A DNA stretch of 64,000 nt from NCBI GenBank assembly GCA_964369775.1, contig CAYJHQ010000013.1, forward strand, positions 3,155 to 67,154, written 5' to 3'. The position numbers were made by a program, and so were the translations under genes. Source of the stretch: CAUPWF01 sp964369775. Its GTDB lineage: Bacteria > Bacillota > Clostridia > Lachnospirales > Lachnospiraceae. How positions within the stretch are numbered: position 1 is the first letter of the stretch; each line of letters opens with the position of its first letter. Below are positions 49,703-58,785 of this stretch, one piece after another. The notes under the pieces were generated by a model that did not search any database, had not been told where the DNA came from, and saw only the letters and a program-made list of their open reading frames with translations.

Positions 49703-52700
49703 ATGAAACATAAAAAACAGAGAAAAAATAGTGGCAAAAATATGGCCATGAAAATAGGAGCATGTCTTACAGTTACTGCCTTGGTAGTAACTCTCTTTCA
49801 ATCGTATGGAACCTTAGATTCTAGTGCAGAAGATTATTTGTCACTCAGTGGAATTGAAGAGATTAAAGGTAGTTTATCAGCAGAAAATCCTTACAATATT
49901 TTGGAAGTTGTGCCAGAAGAATATACAGGAAGCATCGGGTATTATATTCCAGGAGAAGAACCTTTTGATTGGAAGGGGCAAATTGCTACGTTACCGACAA
50001 AAGAAGCTAGAAAAAGTCATATGACAAACCTGTTAAATGAACTTGAAACAAAAGGGCTACTATCAAGTGGTGGAACCACGCCGTTAGAAAAAAATGCAGC
50101 AGATTATATCTATGAAGAATATTACCCTTGGGAGAGCGAGGGGAAAACAAATATAGAAGAAGTGAATTTTTCAGAAAAGAAGGAAGAGGAACTAGATATC
50201 GCCTTTAACCTGATGGGAGCAGGGAACGGGGAGTTTAAATTGACAGAAGCAACTTATGCACTAGTGTCTGAAGATATGACTGGAAATTATAAACAGATTA
50301 TTGAAGAGGTTTCAAGAGAAAATGAAGGTCCATATGAAATTTCTGGATATTATTATTATGATATGAAGTTTTCTCAGCAGTTGTGGATTTCGGGAGAAAT
50401 GCCAACAGGTGGTTACTGGGGAGATGGAACGGAGACGACAGAACCAAGTATAGAAGTACCATTAGCAAATAAGTCAGAGCAAGAAATAGTGGACTTATTA
50501 GGTGGGCGATTAATCTTTACAAAGGTAACGCCGGCAGATGGAGGTGAATCGTATAACGAGTTCTATGGTAAATTTCCAGAGACGATAGAAGAATTGATAG
50601 AAAATCCATTTGAATTACATTTGAATCAGGCGTATTACATAGGAGAGACAAATACTAGACCTCAAACAACTTATTCAGAAAGCAATCCATATGGAGTATT
50701 AGGGGAAGGTTTCGAAGAAATCGATGTAGCAAAAGGAGAGACAGGGTATTTTGAAGCGATAGATGAGAAGTACGAGTATGTAGGAGCGGGTAATGGGAGT
50801 TATGGTTATGAGAGCAGCGCGACAGAGAAAAATACCGTAGTGTATGGAAGTTTGTATATAAATCCAGGATTTACCAATAATAACTGGTTTCGAGCAGGGG
50901 TGTTTGATGAGTCGGACGATACATTAATCCCAGAACTACCAATAGAAGTTGATAGTGTAACTCCGGAAAATGTGACTTTGGATTTAATAGAAGCTGCAGA
51001 TTTGATACTTATCACAAATGGATACAATAGCACTAAAAGCTATGGAACGGGAAACGACTTGGATGAATCCATAGTGATGGCGATAAAAGCAAAGGCAATA
51101 GAAGCATCAGATGTTGCAACGCCTATCTATGTAGAGAACACTATTAGCCTTGGGACTAACATAGTAGGGTTAGTGAATGATGTAAAAGAACAAATAGGAA
51201 ATAAGGAAGAAGGAGCGATAAACTCCTTTTTGGTATTGGAATCTACAGAGTTAGTGAGTGCAGATTTTGAAGAGCGGTTTCCTGACAGTCAGTACAAAGA
51301 GGAGGATACGCCTTTTAATCAAGTATATGAAGAGATTGTAGATGACAACTTTTTGAGAGACATATCAGGAGCAGAAAAGTTACCAGAGGTCGTGTCGGTA
51401 GCTACTTCTTTAAGACATATTATTAACTATCCACATAGAAGGACAGAAAACAAAAAAGAGAATATACATGTGTTGGAGATTCAACCGGTTCAAGATGGGT
51501 CTAAAGGAACGACAGCTGAAGAATTGACGAAAGAAAAAGTCCAAAATTGGTTGCCAGAAGGTGAATTTACAGATGAACAGATTCATATCACTACTATGGC
51601 AATTACGGAATTTATCGGGAAGATTGAAGACATCAACGAAGTATATGACCTTGTGTATATCGGCGATAGCACAGAAGGTATGAGAGTGTCAAGTGGAAGT
51701 CCAAATTACGAAGATTCTAAAATGGATGGGATGTATTATACAAATATTGGTGATACCGTTAACTACGTGCATAGCAAAACAGCGGGAAATATACTCGGAC
51801 TACTGGATAGAGAATACATTACAACAGGAGAGAGAGTTACTGCAACGCTTTTTAATGGAGTTTCCACAAGTGTGTATCCTATAGATTCAAATTTGAAGAA
51901 TTACATAGCAAGATTTTCGGGTTGGGATTTAAGCGAAAGTAAGTACAAAGAGCTTATTGATTTTGCAAATGCAGGATTTCCAATCATTGTTGGAGATAAA
52001 TTAGTTTCCGAAGGAACAGCGGAAATTGAAGAGGCTGCAGTAGAAGTTGAGATTGATGCAGTAGTAGATGCAGATAATACAGTTACCATGGGGATAAAAG
52101 GGCTTGATGAGAGAGAGTACATCCCTCATAAGCTGTCCTATCAGTGGTTTGAAGAAGGGGCGCAGATAGATGGTGCAACTTCGAAAAATTATACAACTCG
52201 TCAAGAAGGGACGTATTACTGCGAGGTCACATTAACACCTTACACAGAGGATACAGAGGTATCAACGGTTAAAAGTAATGATATCCATGTGAGTGAAGGT
52301 GCTCTAGTGGTAAATGAAACAAATCCTAGTTCTTATCCGGCAGAGTATACAGGAAACAATCATTTTGGAACCGTTCGGACAGTAGATACTCTTGATGAAA
52401 TAAAAACAGGTGCAGAATATAGCATGACTGCAGAATTGAATTTTGAACTTCCGCCAGAATATGAAGTGAAGAGTATCAAGTGGTATACAGGTTCAGGGTC
52501 GAATTATACAGAAGTGACAACTGCGAATATTAAAAACAATTTTAGTAATGGAGAAATAGTAACGGACTTAAACAGTGGAGTTTCAACTCTTAAGGGAACC
52601 TTGTCCACGCAAGGGGCAATCGGAGTGATGTGTGTGTTTTCGGTAGGCGAGGAAGCTTCAACTGGAGTTACTCACTCATTTGTATCTATGCGTCGAGGCG

Positions 52701-55522
52701 TTGAAAGAAAAGCAACGATAGTGCTACCTTGCGGACCTTATTATGCAGGAGGCGCTTGGATAGAAGGCTGGAGTGGAGGAAATACCTCCCATTACACAAT
52801 GTCGGTTGCTGTAGATAGTAGTATTACAGGTGATAATATTGAACTAAAAGCAGTTCCTAAGTTATCGCCATATACAGAAAACATAAAACCAGATATGACA
52901 TCTATGGAATCAACTCTATACAAGTACCAATGGTACGGGAAAAAAGATGGTGCATATGAGATGATAACTGGTGCAGTGGGGGCAACATATCAACTGTCTA
53001 CGGATACATATGAATCGTATGAGGATTATTTATGCTTAGTAACAGCAGGCGAAAAAGAATCGGAGTATACAGAATATAATACTGCTACGCCTATTGGGAT
53101 TGTGGCGAATATGAGCACAAAGGCGATAAAGCTAGAAAAAGCATTTGGAGCGACTGTAGATGGAAACGTTGGAACACTTACAATACCAGCGGCCACAAAA
53201 GAAAATTCAATAAGTGCAAATTCTGCGCAGGTTGACAATAGTTCTTATATGTATCAGATGATTAATGAAGCGAGATGGCACGATAACGTAATGTCGAATA
53301 GTAGCGCAATAGCAAACAAAGTAGATGTGCTTCAATACCTTAACCTGTCAAAGCCAGAGGTTGTATTTCAGACAAGCGAAGGCGAGGAGCAAAAGCCACA
53401 AGAATATAAGAGCCTAGAACAAGTGAAAAAGTCTGGTGGGGGAACAACCTCACTGATTGAAGATGGAATATTGCGATATGAATTTGTAATCGAAAATGCC
53501 ACAGACCCGACAGTATTAACCACTACCTATGAAGCAAAGCTATATGTGGATCAAAATTCCGATGGAAAACACGAAGTGAGTGAATTGATTTCGGATCTCC
53601 AAGTCTATGAATCAGAGGGAGATGGGAAAAAGGGAGAAAGAGTCAGCAGTAGAGATTTGATTGCAGACAAGGTTTATATTGTGGAGAGGCAACTGCCAAA
53701 TACATTTTATGGAGCGATACCTTGGAAGTTAGAAGTGGTAAAAACGACGGATTCCACAGTGCACAACTCGGAAACTGGAATTACATACGTTGCACCAGAA
53801 GAGCCAGTAGAGATAAAATTATTGCAAATAGCAGGTTCATCTGGAGGGAAGGCGGAAGTTTTGCCAGATAAGTATATGGAATATTTTGATGAATTAAGAG
53901 AAGTAGGTATCTATGATATAAAATATGATCCGGATAGTACAGAGTTTGACAGTGTTATGACGATTACAGAATTGAATACACTATCTGAACAAGGAGCAGA
54001 CGCAGTATATAATAAGTTAGATGAATATGATATGATACTAATGGGATTTCAGGAATCCTATGGGCAAAGTGATTCAGAAGATGGGTTCAATAGAATTGTC
54101 TCAGAGCAGGTCAATAGGTTTATTGATTCGGGAAAAGCGACATTATATACGCATGATAACGTTTCGAATGAGAATGTTCCAATAGAGAGATATCCTGATA
54201 GTAGTGGGAGTACAATCATATCGAATATTTGGTCATATTCAGGTTATTATTTAACACTTTTAAATAGAGGGGGATCAGGGCAAGATCCTTATGGAATTGT
54301 GAGTGAAAAATATGGGTTTTCGCAGAACGCATACATAGCAGATGCAAATACAAATGGAACTCATTATATTGCTAGTGGTTACAGCGGTGTTGATGATGTA
54401 ATTGAAGAGCAGATTAAAGATGCAGGATATGGAATCGCCTATGAACCAGGCAGTGACAGAGGAAGTTATGTACATGAAACCCAAGCCTATAACAACTATT
54501 CATTGATGGCACATAGAGCTGCATCATATGGAAAGGCACAGACAGATGATATCTATGTTAGAAATGGAACATTTGCAACAACAAGTGATGTGTCCCAGGT
54601 GAACAAGGGAGCAATTACTACCTACCCTTATGATGTGAATGTTGGAGAATTCTACACAGAGGGAAATGTGGTAAATGGAACAGGAAAAACTACAGAAACA
54701 CTAGAAGTTGGATCGACCCATCACCAATGGTATCAATTAAATATGTCGACAGAAGATATTGTAGTATGGTACTGTCTGACAGATGATGGGACATCATCAG
54801 GAGATACTTACTCTCATGGATACAATGATGTAATGAATGGGTATTATATCTATACGCTAGGAAATGTAACCTACACTGGAGCGGGACATTTAGGAAACGA
54901 TAACCCACCAGATTCTGAGGTGAAATTATTTGTTAATACGATTATTGCGTCGTATCGTGTATCACTAGTGGAGCCAGAGGTGGAATTTACGGATAAGAAC
55001 GGACGTGCGATTACGAGTCATTATCTCCCAGCTGAGTTAAGTGATGAGGCAGGAACAGATTTTGACCAAGTGTTAATGTCAGCAAATGAAGATTTTGCAG
55101 GAAGAGTACTGGATTTTCAGTTAGAAGATATCAACTTGGATGCAAACAAGCAAGTAAGTGTAAATTTGTATTATGAAGACCCTTCGTTTGAAGTAGGAGA
55201 GTCCTACTATGAAGTGGACGGAGAAATGGTGATGGCGAAAGAGGAACAAAACAACGATGGAATCATGTTATATAGAAAAGTTACACAAGAGGAGATGAAG
55301 TTAAAAGATGAGTCAGGGAAACTAGTTCCGACAGGTGACTCCTTGCAAAGTGGAACTGTGTATGCTTATTCCATGAGTGATGAAATGATAAGCATTGTAT
55401 CAGGTCTTGGGGAGATGGAGTTACGGTTAGAAGTTGTGACTACTATACCAGATGAAGAGCCGTTGAAAGGATTGTCAAACCCATTGAATGTCCTCGTGTT
55501 AGGGTTACAAGAATTGAATTAA
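49703..55522 (+). CDS. Giant secreted DUF5057-like protein of the pilus locus
   Basis: A 1939-residue protein. The signal peptide has a charged start (KHKKQRKNSGKN) and hydrophobic core ACLTVTALVVTLF (20-32). Three module starts look alike: NPYNILEVVPEE (about 62), NIHVLEIQP (about 587) and VEIKLLQIAG (about 1370). Each is followed later by a strand ending in Gly (LILITNGYN, YDLVYIGDS, YDMILMGFQ). This is the pattern of DUF5057 and glutaminase-like Rossmann modules. Two Ig-like domains (YQWFEEG...YYCEV near 812 and YQWYGKK...YLCLV near 1073) lie between. No LPxTG or transmembrane anchor is seen at the C terminus. As last gene of the pilus operon it may be a tip adhesin, which is inference. 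Confidence 0.7.
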   Translation: MKHKKQRKNSGKNMAMKIGACLTVTALVVTLFQSYGTLDSSAEDYLSLSGIEEIKGSLSAENPYNILEVVPEEYTGSIGYYIPGEEPFDWKGQIATLPTKEARKSHMTNLLNELETKGLLSSGGTTPLEKNAADYIYEEYYPWESEGKTNIEEVNFSEKKEEELDIAFNLMGAGNGEFKLTEATYALVSEDMTGNYKQIIEEVSRENEGPYEISGYYYYDMKFSQQLWISGEMPTGGYWGDGTETTEPSIEVPLANKSEQEIVDLLGGRLIFTKVTPADGGESYNEFYGKFPETIEELIENPFELHLNQAYYIGETNTRPQTTYSESNPYGVLGEGFEEIDVAKGETGYFEAIDEKYEYVGAGNGSYGYESSATEKNTVVYGSLYINPGFTNNNWFRAGVFDESDDTLIPELPIEVDSVTPENVTLDLIEAADLILITNGYNSTKSYGTGNDLDESIVMAIKAKAIEASDVATPIYVENTISLGTNIVGLVNDVKEQIGNKEEGAINSFLVLESTELVSADFEERFPDSQYKEEDTPFNQVYEEIVDDNFLRDISGAEKLPEVVSVATSLRHIINYPHRRTENKKENIHVLEIQPVQDGSKGTTAEELTKEKVQNWLPEGEFTDEQIHITTMAITEFIGKIEDINEVYDLVYIGDSTEGMRVSSGSPNYEDSKMDGMYYTNIGDTVNYVHSKTAGNILGLLDREYITTGERVTATLFNGVSTSVYPIDSNLKNYIARFSGWDLSESKYKELIDFANAGFPIIVGDKLVSEGTAEIEEAAVEVEIDAVVDADNTVTMGIKGLDEREYIPHKLSYQWFEEGAQIDGATSKNYTTRQEGTYYCEVTLTPYTEDTEVSTVKSNDIHVSEGALVVNETNPSSYPAEYTGNNHFGTVRTVDTLDEIKTGAEYSMTAELNFELPPEYEVKSIKWYTGSGSNYTEVTTANIKNNFSNGEIVTDLNSGVSTLKGTLSTQGAIGVMCVFSVGEEASTGVTHSFVSMRRGVERKATIVLPCGPYYAGGAWIEGWSGGNTSHYTMSVAVDSSITGDNIELKAVPKLSPYTENIKPDMTSMESTLYKYQWYGKKDGAYEMITGAVGATYQLSTDTYESYEDYLCLVTAGEKESEYTEYNTATPIGIVANMSTKAIKLEKAFGATVDGNVGTLTIPAATKENSISANSAQVDNSSYMYQMINEARWHDNVMSNSSAIANKVDVLQYLNLSKPEVVFQTSEGEEQKPQEYKSLEQVKKSGGGTTSLIEDGILRYEFVIENATDPTVLTTTYEAKLYVDQNSDGKHEVSELISDLQVYESEGDGKKGERVSSRDLIADKVYIVERQLPNTFYGAIPWKLEVVKTTDSTVHNSETGITYVAPEEPVEIKLLQIAGSSGGKAEVLPDKYMEYFDELREVGIYDIKYDPDSTEFDSVMTITELNTLSEQGADAVYNKLDEYDMILMGFQESYGQSDSEDGFNRIVSEQVNRFIDSGKATLYTHDNVSNENVPIERYPDSSGSTIISNIWSYSGYYLTLLNRGGSGQDPYGIVSEKYGFSQNAYIADANTNGTHYIASGYSGVDDVIEEQIKDAGYGIAYEPGSDRGSYVHETQAYNNYSLMAHRAASYGKAQTDDIYVRNGTFATTSDVSQVNKGAITTYPYDVNVGEFYTEGNVVNGTGKTTETLEVGSTHHQWYQLNMSTEDIVVWYCLTDDGTSSGDTYSHGYNDVMNGYYIYTLGNVTYTGAGHLGNDNPPDSEVKLFVNTIIASYRVSLVEPEVEFTDKNGRAITSHYLPAELSDEAGTDFDQVLMSANEDFAGRVLDFQLEDINLDANKQVSVNLYYEDPSFEVGESYYEVDGEMVMAKEEQNNDGIMLYRKVTQEEMKLKDESGKLVPTGDSLQSGTVYAYSMSDEMISIVSGLGEMELRLEVVTTIPDEEPLKGLSNPLNVLVLGLQELN

Positions 55523-55534
55523 AATAAAAAATAC

Positions 55535-55563
55535 TTGCATTTTGCAGAAAAATCAGTTATAAT
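55535..55563 (+). promoter_or_regulatory. Promoter of the glutamine synthetase gene
   Basis: TTGCAT (55535-55540), exact 17-base spacer, TATAAT (55558-55563). It lies directly after the pilus operon and upstream of a terminator-like hairpin. Confidence 0.65.
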
Positions 55564-55572
55564 TCGTAACTG
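55554..55572. promoter_or_regulatory. Inverted repeat over the glnN -10 box
   Basis: CAGTTA, 7-base spacer, TAACTG. It resembles the GlnR/TnrA consensus TGTNA-N7-TNACA except at the outermost base of each half, and it covers the -10 box. Confidence 0.4.
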
Positions 55573-55579
55573 TAGAACA

Positions 55580-55616
55580 AAGGCGTTCCATTTAATGGGG
55601 CGCCTTGTCTTTTTTT
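55580..55616 (+). terminator. Terminator or attenuator upstream of glnN
   Basis: AAGGCGTTCCA (55580-55590) pairs with TGGGGCGCCTT (55596-55606), including two G-U pairs, followed by a long T run. It can end the pilus operon. Because it lies after the glnN promoter, it may also attenuate glnN. Confidence 0.75.
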
Positions 55617-55703
55617 ATATAGAAAGTGAGACTTGTGCTCATGAATAAAACGCTAGGATTCTTAATAGAATGAGAACAATTTTAGAAAGAAGGTAAAACA
55701 ATA

Positions 55704-57818
55704 ATGAGTGAATTTACAAACGTAGCAAAAATTTTTGGTGAGAATGTATTCAATGACATGGTGATGCAAGAGCGTCTTCCAAAGAAGGTATACAAAGAGT
55801 TGAAAAAGACGATTGAAGAAGGTAAAGATTTAGATATTACGATTGCGGATATGATTGCACATGAGATGAAAGAATGGGCGATTGAGAAGGGCGCAACTCA
55901 TTATACACACTGGTTCCAGCCGCTTACAGGCGTGACGGCAGAGAAGCACGATTCTTTTATTTCAGCACCAAATGCAGAAGGAAAGGTATTGATGAGCTTT
56001 TCGGGAAAAGAATTGATAAAAGGAGAACCAGATGCATCTTCATTTCCATCAGGAGGACTTCGTGCTACTTTTGAGGCAAGAGGATATACCGCTTGGGATT
56101 GTTCATCGCCAGCATTTGTAAGACAAGATGCAGCAGGGGCAACACTTTGCATTCCTACAGCTTTTTGTTCGTACACAGGCGAGGCGCTAGATCAAAAAAC
56201 ACCGCTTCTTCGTTCTATGGAGGCGATTAATAAAGAGTCACTTAGACTTTTAAAGCATTTTGGAAATACAACAGCAAAGAAAGTAACACCATCAGTAGGT
56301 GTGGAGCAAGAGTATTTCTTAGTAGATAAAGCAAAATATTTAAAGAGAAAAGATTTAATCTTTTCAGGAAGAACATTATTTGGGGCGATGCCACCAAAAG
56401 GTCAAGAGCTAGATGATCACTATTTTGGAACTATCAGACAAAGAATTTGTGCTTATATGAAACAAGTAAATGAAGAACTTTGGAAGATGGGAGTTGTATC
56501 TAAGACTCAACATAACGAAGTTGCACCAGCACAGCACGAGCTTGCGCCGATTTATGCACCTTGTAACATTGCTGTAGATCATAACCAGATCGTGATGCAG
56601 ACATTAAAGAGAGTTGCTTGTCAGCATGGAATGCAGTGTTTACTACATGAAAAGCCATTTGCAGGTGTAAATGGTTCTGGAAAGCATAACAACTGGTCAA
56701 TCACAACAGATGAAGGAAAGAACCTTCTAGAGCCAGGAAAAACTCCTCACGAGAATATTCAATTCTTATTAGTACTTACTTGTATCTTAAAAGCAGTAGA
56801 TAAGCATGCAGCACTTTTAAGAGAGTCTGCGGCAGATGTAGGAAATGACCACAGACTTGGAGCAAATGAGGCACCTCCAGCTATTATCTCTGTATACTTA
56901 GGAGAGCAATTAGAAGATGTAATTCAACAACTTGTAAATACAGGCGAGGCAACGTCTAGTATAGCAGGGAAGAAATTAGAGACAGGAGTGAAGTCAATTC
57001 CAGATTTCACAAAAGATGCAACAGATAGAAATAGAACTTCTCCATTTGCATTTACAGGTAACAAATTTGAATTCCGTATGTGCGGTTCACGTGATTCTGT
57101 AGCAGAGGCAAATACAGTACTTAACACAATTGTGGCAGAAGCATTTGCAGAAGCATCAGATTTTATAGAAGCGTCTTCGGATAAAGAAGAAGCAGTACAT
57201 GATTTGATTAAAAAGTATGCGAAAGATCACCAAAGAATCATCTTTAACGGAAATGGTTACTCTGACGAATGGGTTGTAGAAGCGGAAAAGAGAGGCCTTC
57301 CGAATATCAAATCGATGATAGAAGCGATTCCAGCACTTGTATCGGATCAATCTGTAGAAGTATTTTCTAAATTTGCTGTATTTACAAAAGCAGAATTGGA
57401 GTCACGTGCAGAAATTCAATATGAAGCATATGCAAAAGCGATTAACATTGAAGCGAAAGCTATGATTGATATAGCGAGCAAACACATGATTCCAGCAATT
57501 ATCCGTTATACAAAAGGATTGGCAGATACTGTTGTATCAGTTAAGGCGGCAGGAGTAGATGCTACAGTGCAAACGGAATTATTAAAAGAGACAACAGAGT
57601 TATTAGTGGCATCGAAAAACGCTTTAAGCACTTTGATTGCAACAACAGAAAAAGCAGCTGGAATGGAAGAAGACTTAGAAAAACAGGCAAAGTGTTATTA
57701 CGAAGAAGTTTGTCCGTCAATGGTTGCGCTTAGAGCTCCAATAGATCAATTAGAGATGATTGTAGACAAAGAAATTTGGCCAATGCCTTCATATGGGGAT
57801 TTATTATTTGAAGTATAG
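55704..57818 (+). CDS. glnN: Glutamine synthetase type III
   Basis: A 704-residue type III synthetase (GlnN), much longer than type I (~440-470). It makes glutamine from glutamate, ammonia and ATP. HYTHWFQPLTG, the GGLRATFEARGYT substrate-loop region, EQEYFLVD for the metal site, and VNGSGKHNNWSI for the ATP site match the family. AGAAGGTAAAACAATA precedes the ATG. The leader of about 135 bases contains a terminator-like hairpin. It is monocistronic and is followed by a separate small membrane-protein gene. Confidence 0.95.
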   Translation: MSEFTNVAKIFGENVFNDMVMQERLPKKVYKELKKTIEEGKDLDITIADMIAHEMKEWAIEKGATHYTHWFQPLTGVTAEKHDSFISAPNAEGKVLMSFSGKELIKGEPDASSFPSGGLRATFEARGYTAWDCSSPAFVRQDAAGATLCIPTAFCSYTGEALDQKTPLLRSMEAINKESLRLLKHFGNTTAKKVTPSVGVEQEYFLVDKAKYLKRKDLIFSGRTLFGAMPPKGQELDDHYFGTIRQRICAYMKQVNEELWKMGVVSKTQHNEVAPAQHELAPIYAPCNIAVDHNQIVMQTLKRVACQHGMQCLLHEKPFAGVNGSGKHNNWSITTDEGKNLLEPGKTPHENIQFLLVLTCILKAVDKHAALLRESAADVGNDHRLGANEAPPAIISVYLGEQLEDVIQQLVNTGEATSSIAGKKLETGVKSIPDFTKDATDRNRTSPFAFTGNKFEFRMCGSRDSVAEANTVLNTIVAEAFAEASDFIEASSDKEEAVHDLIKKYAKDHQRIIFNGNGYSDEWVVEAEKRGLPNIKSMIEAIPALVSDQSVEVFSKFAVFTKAELESRAEIQYEAYAKAINIEAKAMIDIASKHMIPAIIRYTKGLADTVVSVKAAGVDATVQTELLKETTELLVASKNALSTLIATTEKAAGMEEDLEKQAKCYYEEVCPSMVALRAPIDQLEMIVDKEIWPMPSYGDLLFEV

Positions 57819-57838
57819 AAAATCATAAATAGGTCTTT

Positions 57839-57855
57839 TAATCTAAACTAGATTA
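57839..57855. repeat. Short perfect inverted repeat
   Basis: TAATCTA, loop AAC, TAGATTA, about 20 bases after glnN and about 40 before the next start. There is no T run, so it may be an operator rather than a terminator. Confidence 0.35.
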
Positions 57856-57892
57856 TGGTATCCTAAGTGAAAACATTTAGGAGGGGCGAGTA

Positions 57893-58333
57893 ATGAACGA
57901 ATCGGAATTTCTATCAAAATTAGAAGAAGCATTAAGAAATGATCTACATGGCGATATTATTAGAGAGCAATTGATTTATTATAGAGGGTATATAGATACA
58001 GAGAAAGCCTCAGGAAGAGATGAACGAGAGGTAATTGAAGAACTTGGAGATCCTTGGGTTATTGCTCGAAATATTATAGAGATGGACGCAACGACTAGCC
58101 AAGCAGAAGAAGTAAAGAGTTCAGCAGTGAAAGAAGAGCAAGAAAGAGCACAAAAGAATTTTCAAGTGAGATATATGCAATCGAGGATTGGTTGTTTCAT
58201 AAGTGTATTGATTGTAATTGTGTTAATATTTTTCTTTAGTAGCATTGCGCTTAGATTACTGTTTATGGTTTGGCCAATAATATTAGTGTTTATTTTAGGT
58301 GGAATGTTGTTTAGATTTTTTACGAGACGATGA
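57893..58333 (+). CDS. HAAS/DUF1700-like small membrane protein
   Basis: A 146-residue protein. Residues 1-65 (MNESEFLSKLEEAL...DEREVIEELGDPWVIARNII) are the helical HAAS/DUF1700 domain, in which an E.LGDP motif is characteristic. A charged linker follows, then two hydrophobic helices (about 103-140) and a basic end RFFTRR. In other Firmicutes such proteins occur with PadR regulators in envelope-stress loci; no PadR gene is next to it here. AGGAGGGGCGAGTA precedes the ATG, and a strong terminator follows. Confidence 0.75.
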   Translation: MNESEFLSKLEEALRNDLHGDIIREQLIYYRGYIDTEKASGRDEREVIEELGDPWVIARNIIEMDATTSQAEEVKSSAVKEEQERAQKNFQVRYMQSRIGCFISVLIVIVLIFFFSSIALRLLFMVWPIILVFILGGMLFRFFTRR

Positions 58334-58352
58334 AGAAATTAATATAACAATG

Positions 58353-58384
58353 AAAAATAGTGTGCATTTTTGCACACTATTTTT
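58353..58384. terminator. Bidirectional terminator
   Basis: A perfect 14-base stem (58353-58366 with 58371-58384) around TTTT, A-rich before and T-rich after. It serves the DUF1700-like gene and the convergent small gene. Confidence 0.85.
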
Positions 58385-58394
58385 GCGAATAAAA

Positions 58395-58565
58395 CTAATG
58401 GTTATCCGAGTATTTAGAACAGTTTTTAGCTTTGTTGTCGTAAGCATTTGTTTCAGAAGAATTTTCTGCATTTTTCACCTTACTCTTATCCATGTTTTTA
58501 TTCATTTCTTTGTTTTGTGATTCATAATTTTTGGTTTCATTCATATAACTGTTTCTCTTTGACAT
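58395..58565 (-). CDS. 56-residue hydrophilic protein, possible sporulation gene
   Basis: A short frame on the minus strand from ATG at 58565 to TAG at 58395, with CAAGGAGGACATCACA as an ideal ribosome site. The product begins MSKRNSYMNETKNYESQ and ends CSKYSDNH. It is rich in Asn, Lys and Ser, has no hydrophobic segment and one cysteine. I do not recognise the family. It is convergent with a strong terminator and has a sigma-E-like promoter at 58599-58628, which suggests expression in the sporulating mother cell. Small Asn/Lys-rich proteins of this type occur in spores, but that is inference only. Confidence 0.6.
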   Translation of the reverse strand: MSKRNSYMNETKNYESQNKEMNKNMDKSKVKNAENSSETNAYDNKAKNCSKYSDNH

Positions 58566-58598
58566 TGTGATGTCCTCCTTGATATTTATGATTCGGTT

Positions 58599-58628
58599 AT
58601 AGTATGCGCAGATGAAATATTTCTATTC
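58599..58628 (-). promoter_or_regulatory. Sigma-E-like sporulation promoter
   Basis: On the minus strand: GAATA (58624-58628), then a 17-base spacer, then CATACTAT (58599-58606). The sigma-E pattern is ATA, 16-18 bases, CATACANT; the -10 box also fits the sigma-K form CATANNNTA. The leader to the ATG is about 25 bases. Confidence 0.5.
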
Positions 58629-58657
58629 AAGAATGAATTAAGAAATATTAAAAAAAT

Positions 58658-58686
58658 TTGTTGATTTTTTATATGAACTATATTAT
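58658..58686 (+). promoter_or_regulatory. Promoter of a candidate small RNA
   Basis: TTGTTG (58658-58663), exact 17-base spacer, TATTAT (58681-58686). It reads into a non-coding segment ending in a terminator. Confidence 0.5.
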
Positions 58687-58692
58687 ACTTCT

Positions 58693-58773
58693 ACTTGTAG
58701 GAAAAACTCCTACACCCCTTATTAATTATTTATACTCCCCAAAAGACCGATGGCTCCCCCATCGGTCTTTTAA
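58693..58773 (+). ncRNA. Candidate ~80-nt small RNA with C-rich motifs
   Basis: Between its own promoter and a strong terminator lie a hairpin TGTAGGA/TCCTACA with loop AAAAC (58696-58714) and an unpaired stretch with CACCCC (58713-58718) and CTCCCC (58735-58740). The terminator loop is CTCCC. No open frame with a ribosome site is present. C-rich single-stranded motifs can pair with Shine-Dalgarno sequences, as in Gram-positive small RNAs such as RsaE. The identity is unknown. Confidence 0.45.
58741..58771 (+). terminator. Strong terminator upstream of feoA
   Basis: A perfect 13-base stem (58741-58753 with 58759-58771) around CTCCC, ending in TTTT. The only upstream promoter on this strand is the one at 58658-58686. 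Confidence 0.9.
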
Positions 58774-58785
58774 CGTAAAAAAATA

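Noticed and set aside
55617..55703. ANTAR-type dual hairpin in the glnN leader
   Set aside because: Only a short ATTCT/AGAAT hairpin is present; the paired six-base loops expected for ANTAR targets are missing.
58299..58520. Plus-strand frame overlapping the DUF1700-like gene end
   Set aside because: It crosses a strong terminator and lies opposite the 56-residue gene, which has a perfect ribosome site.
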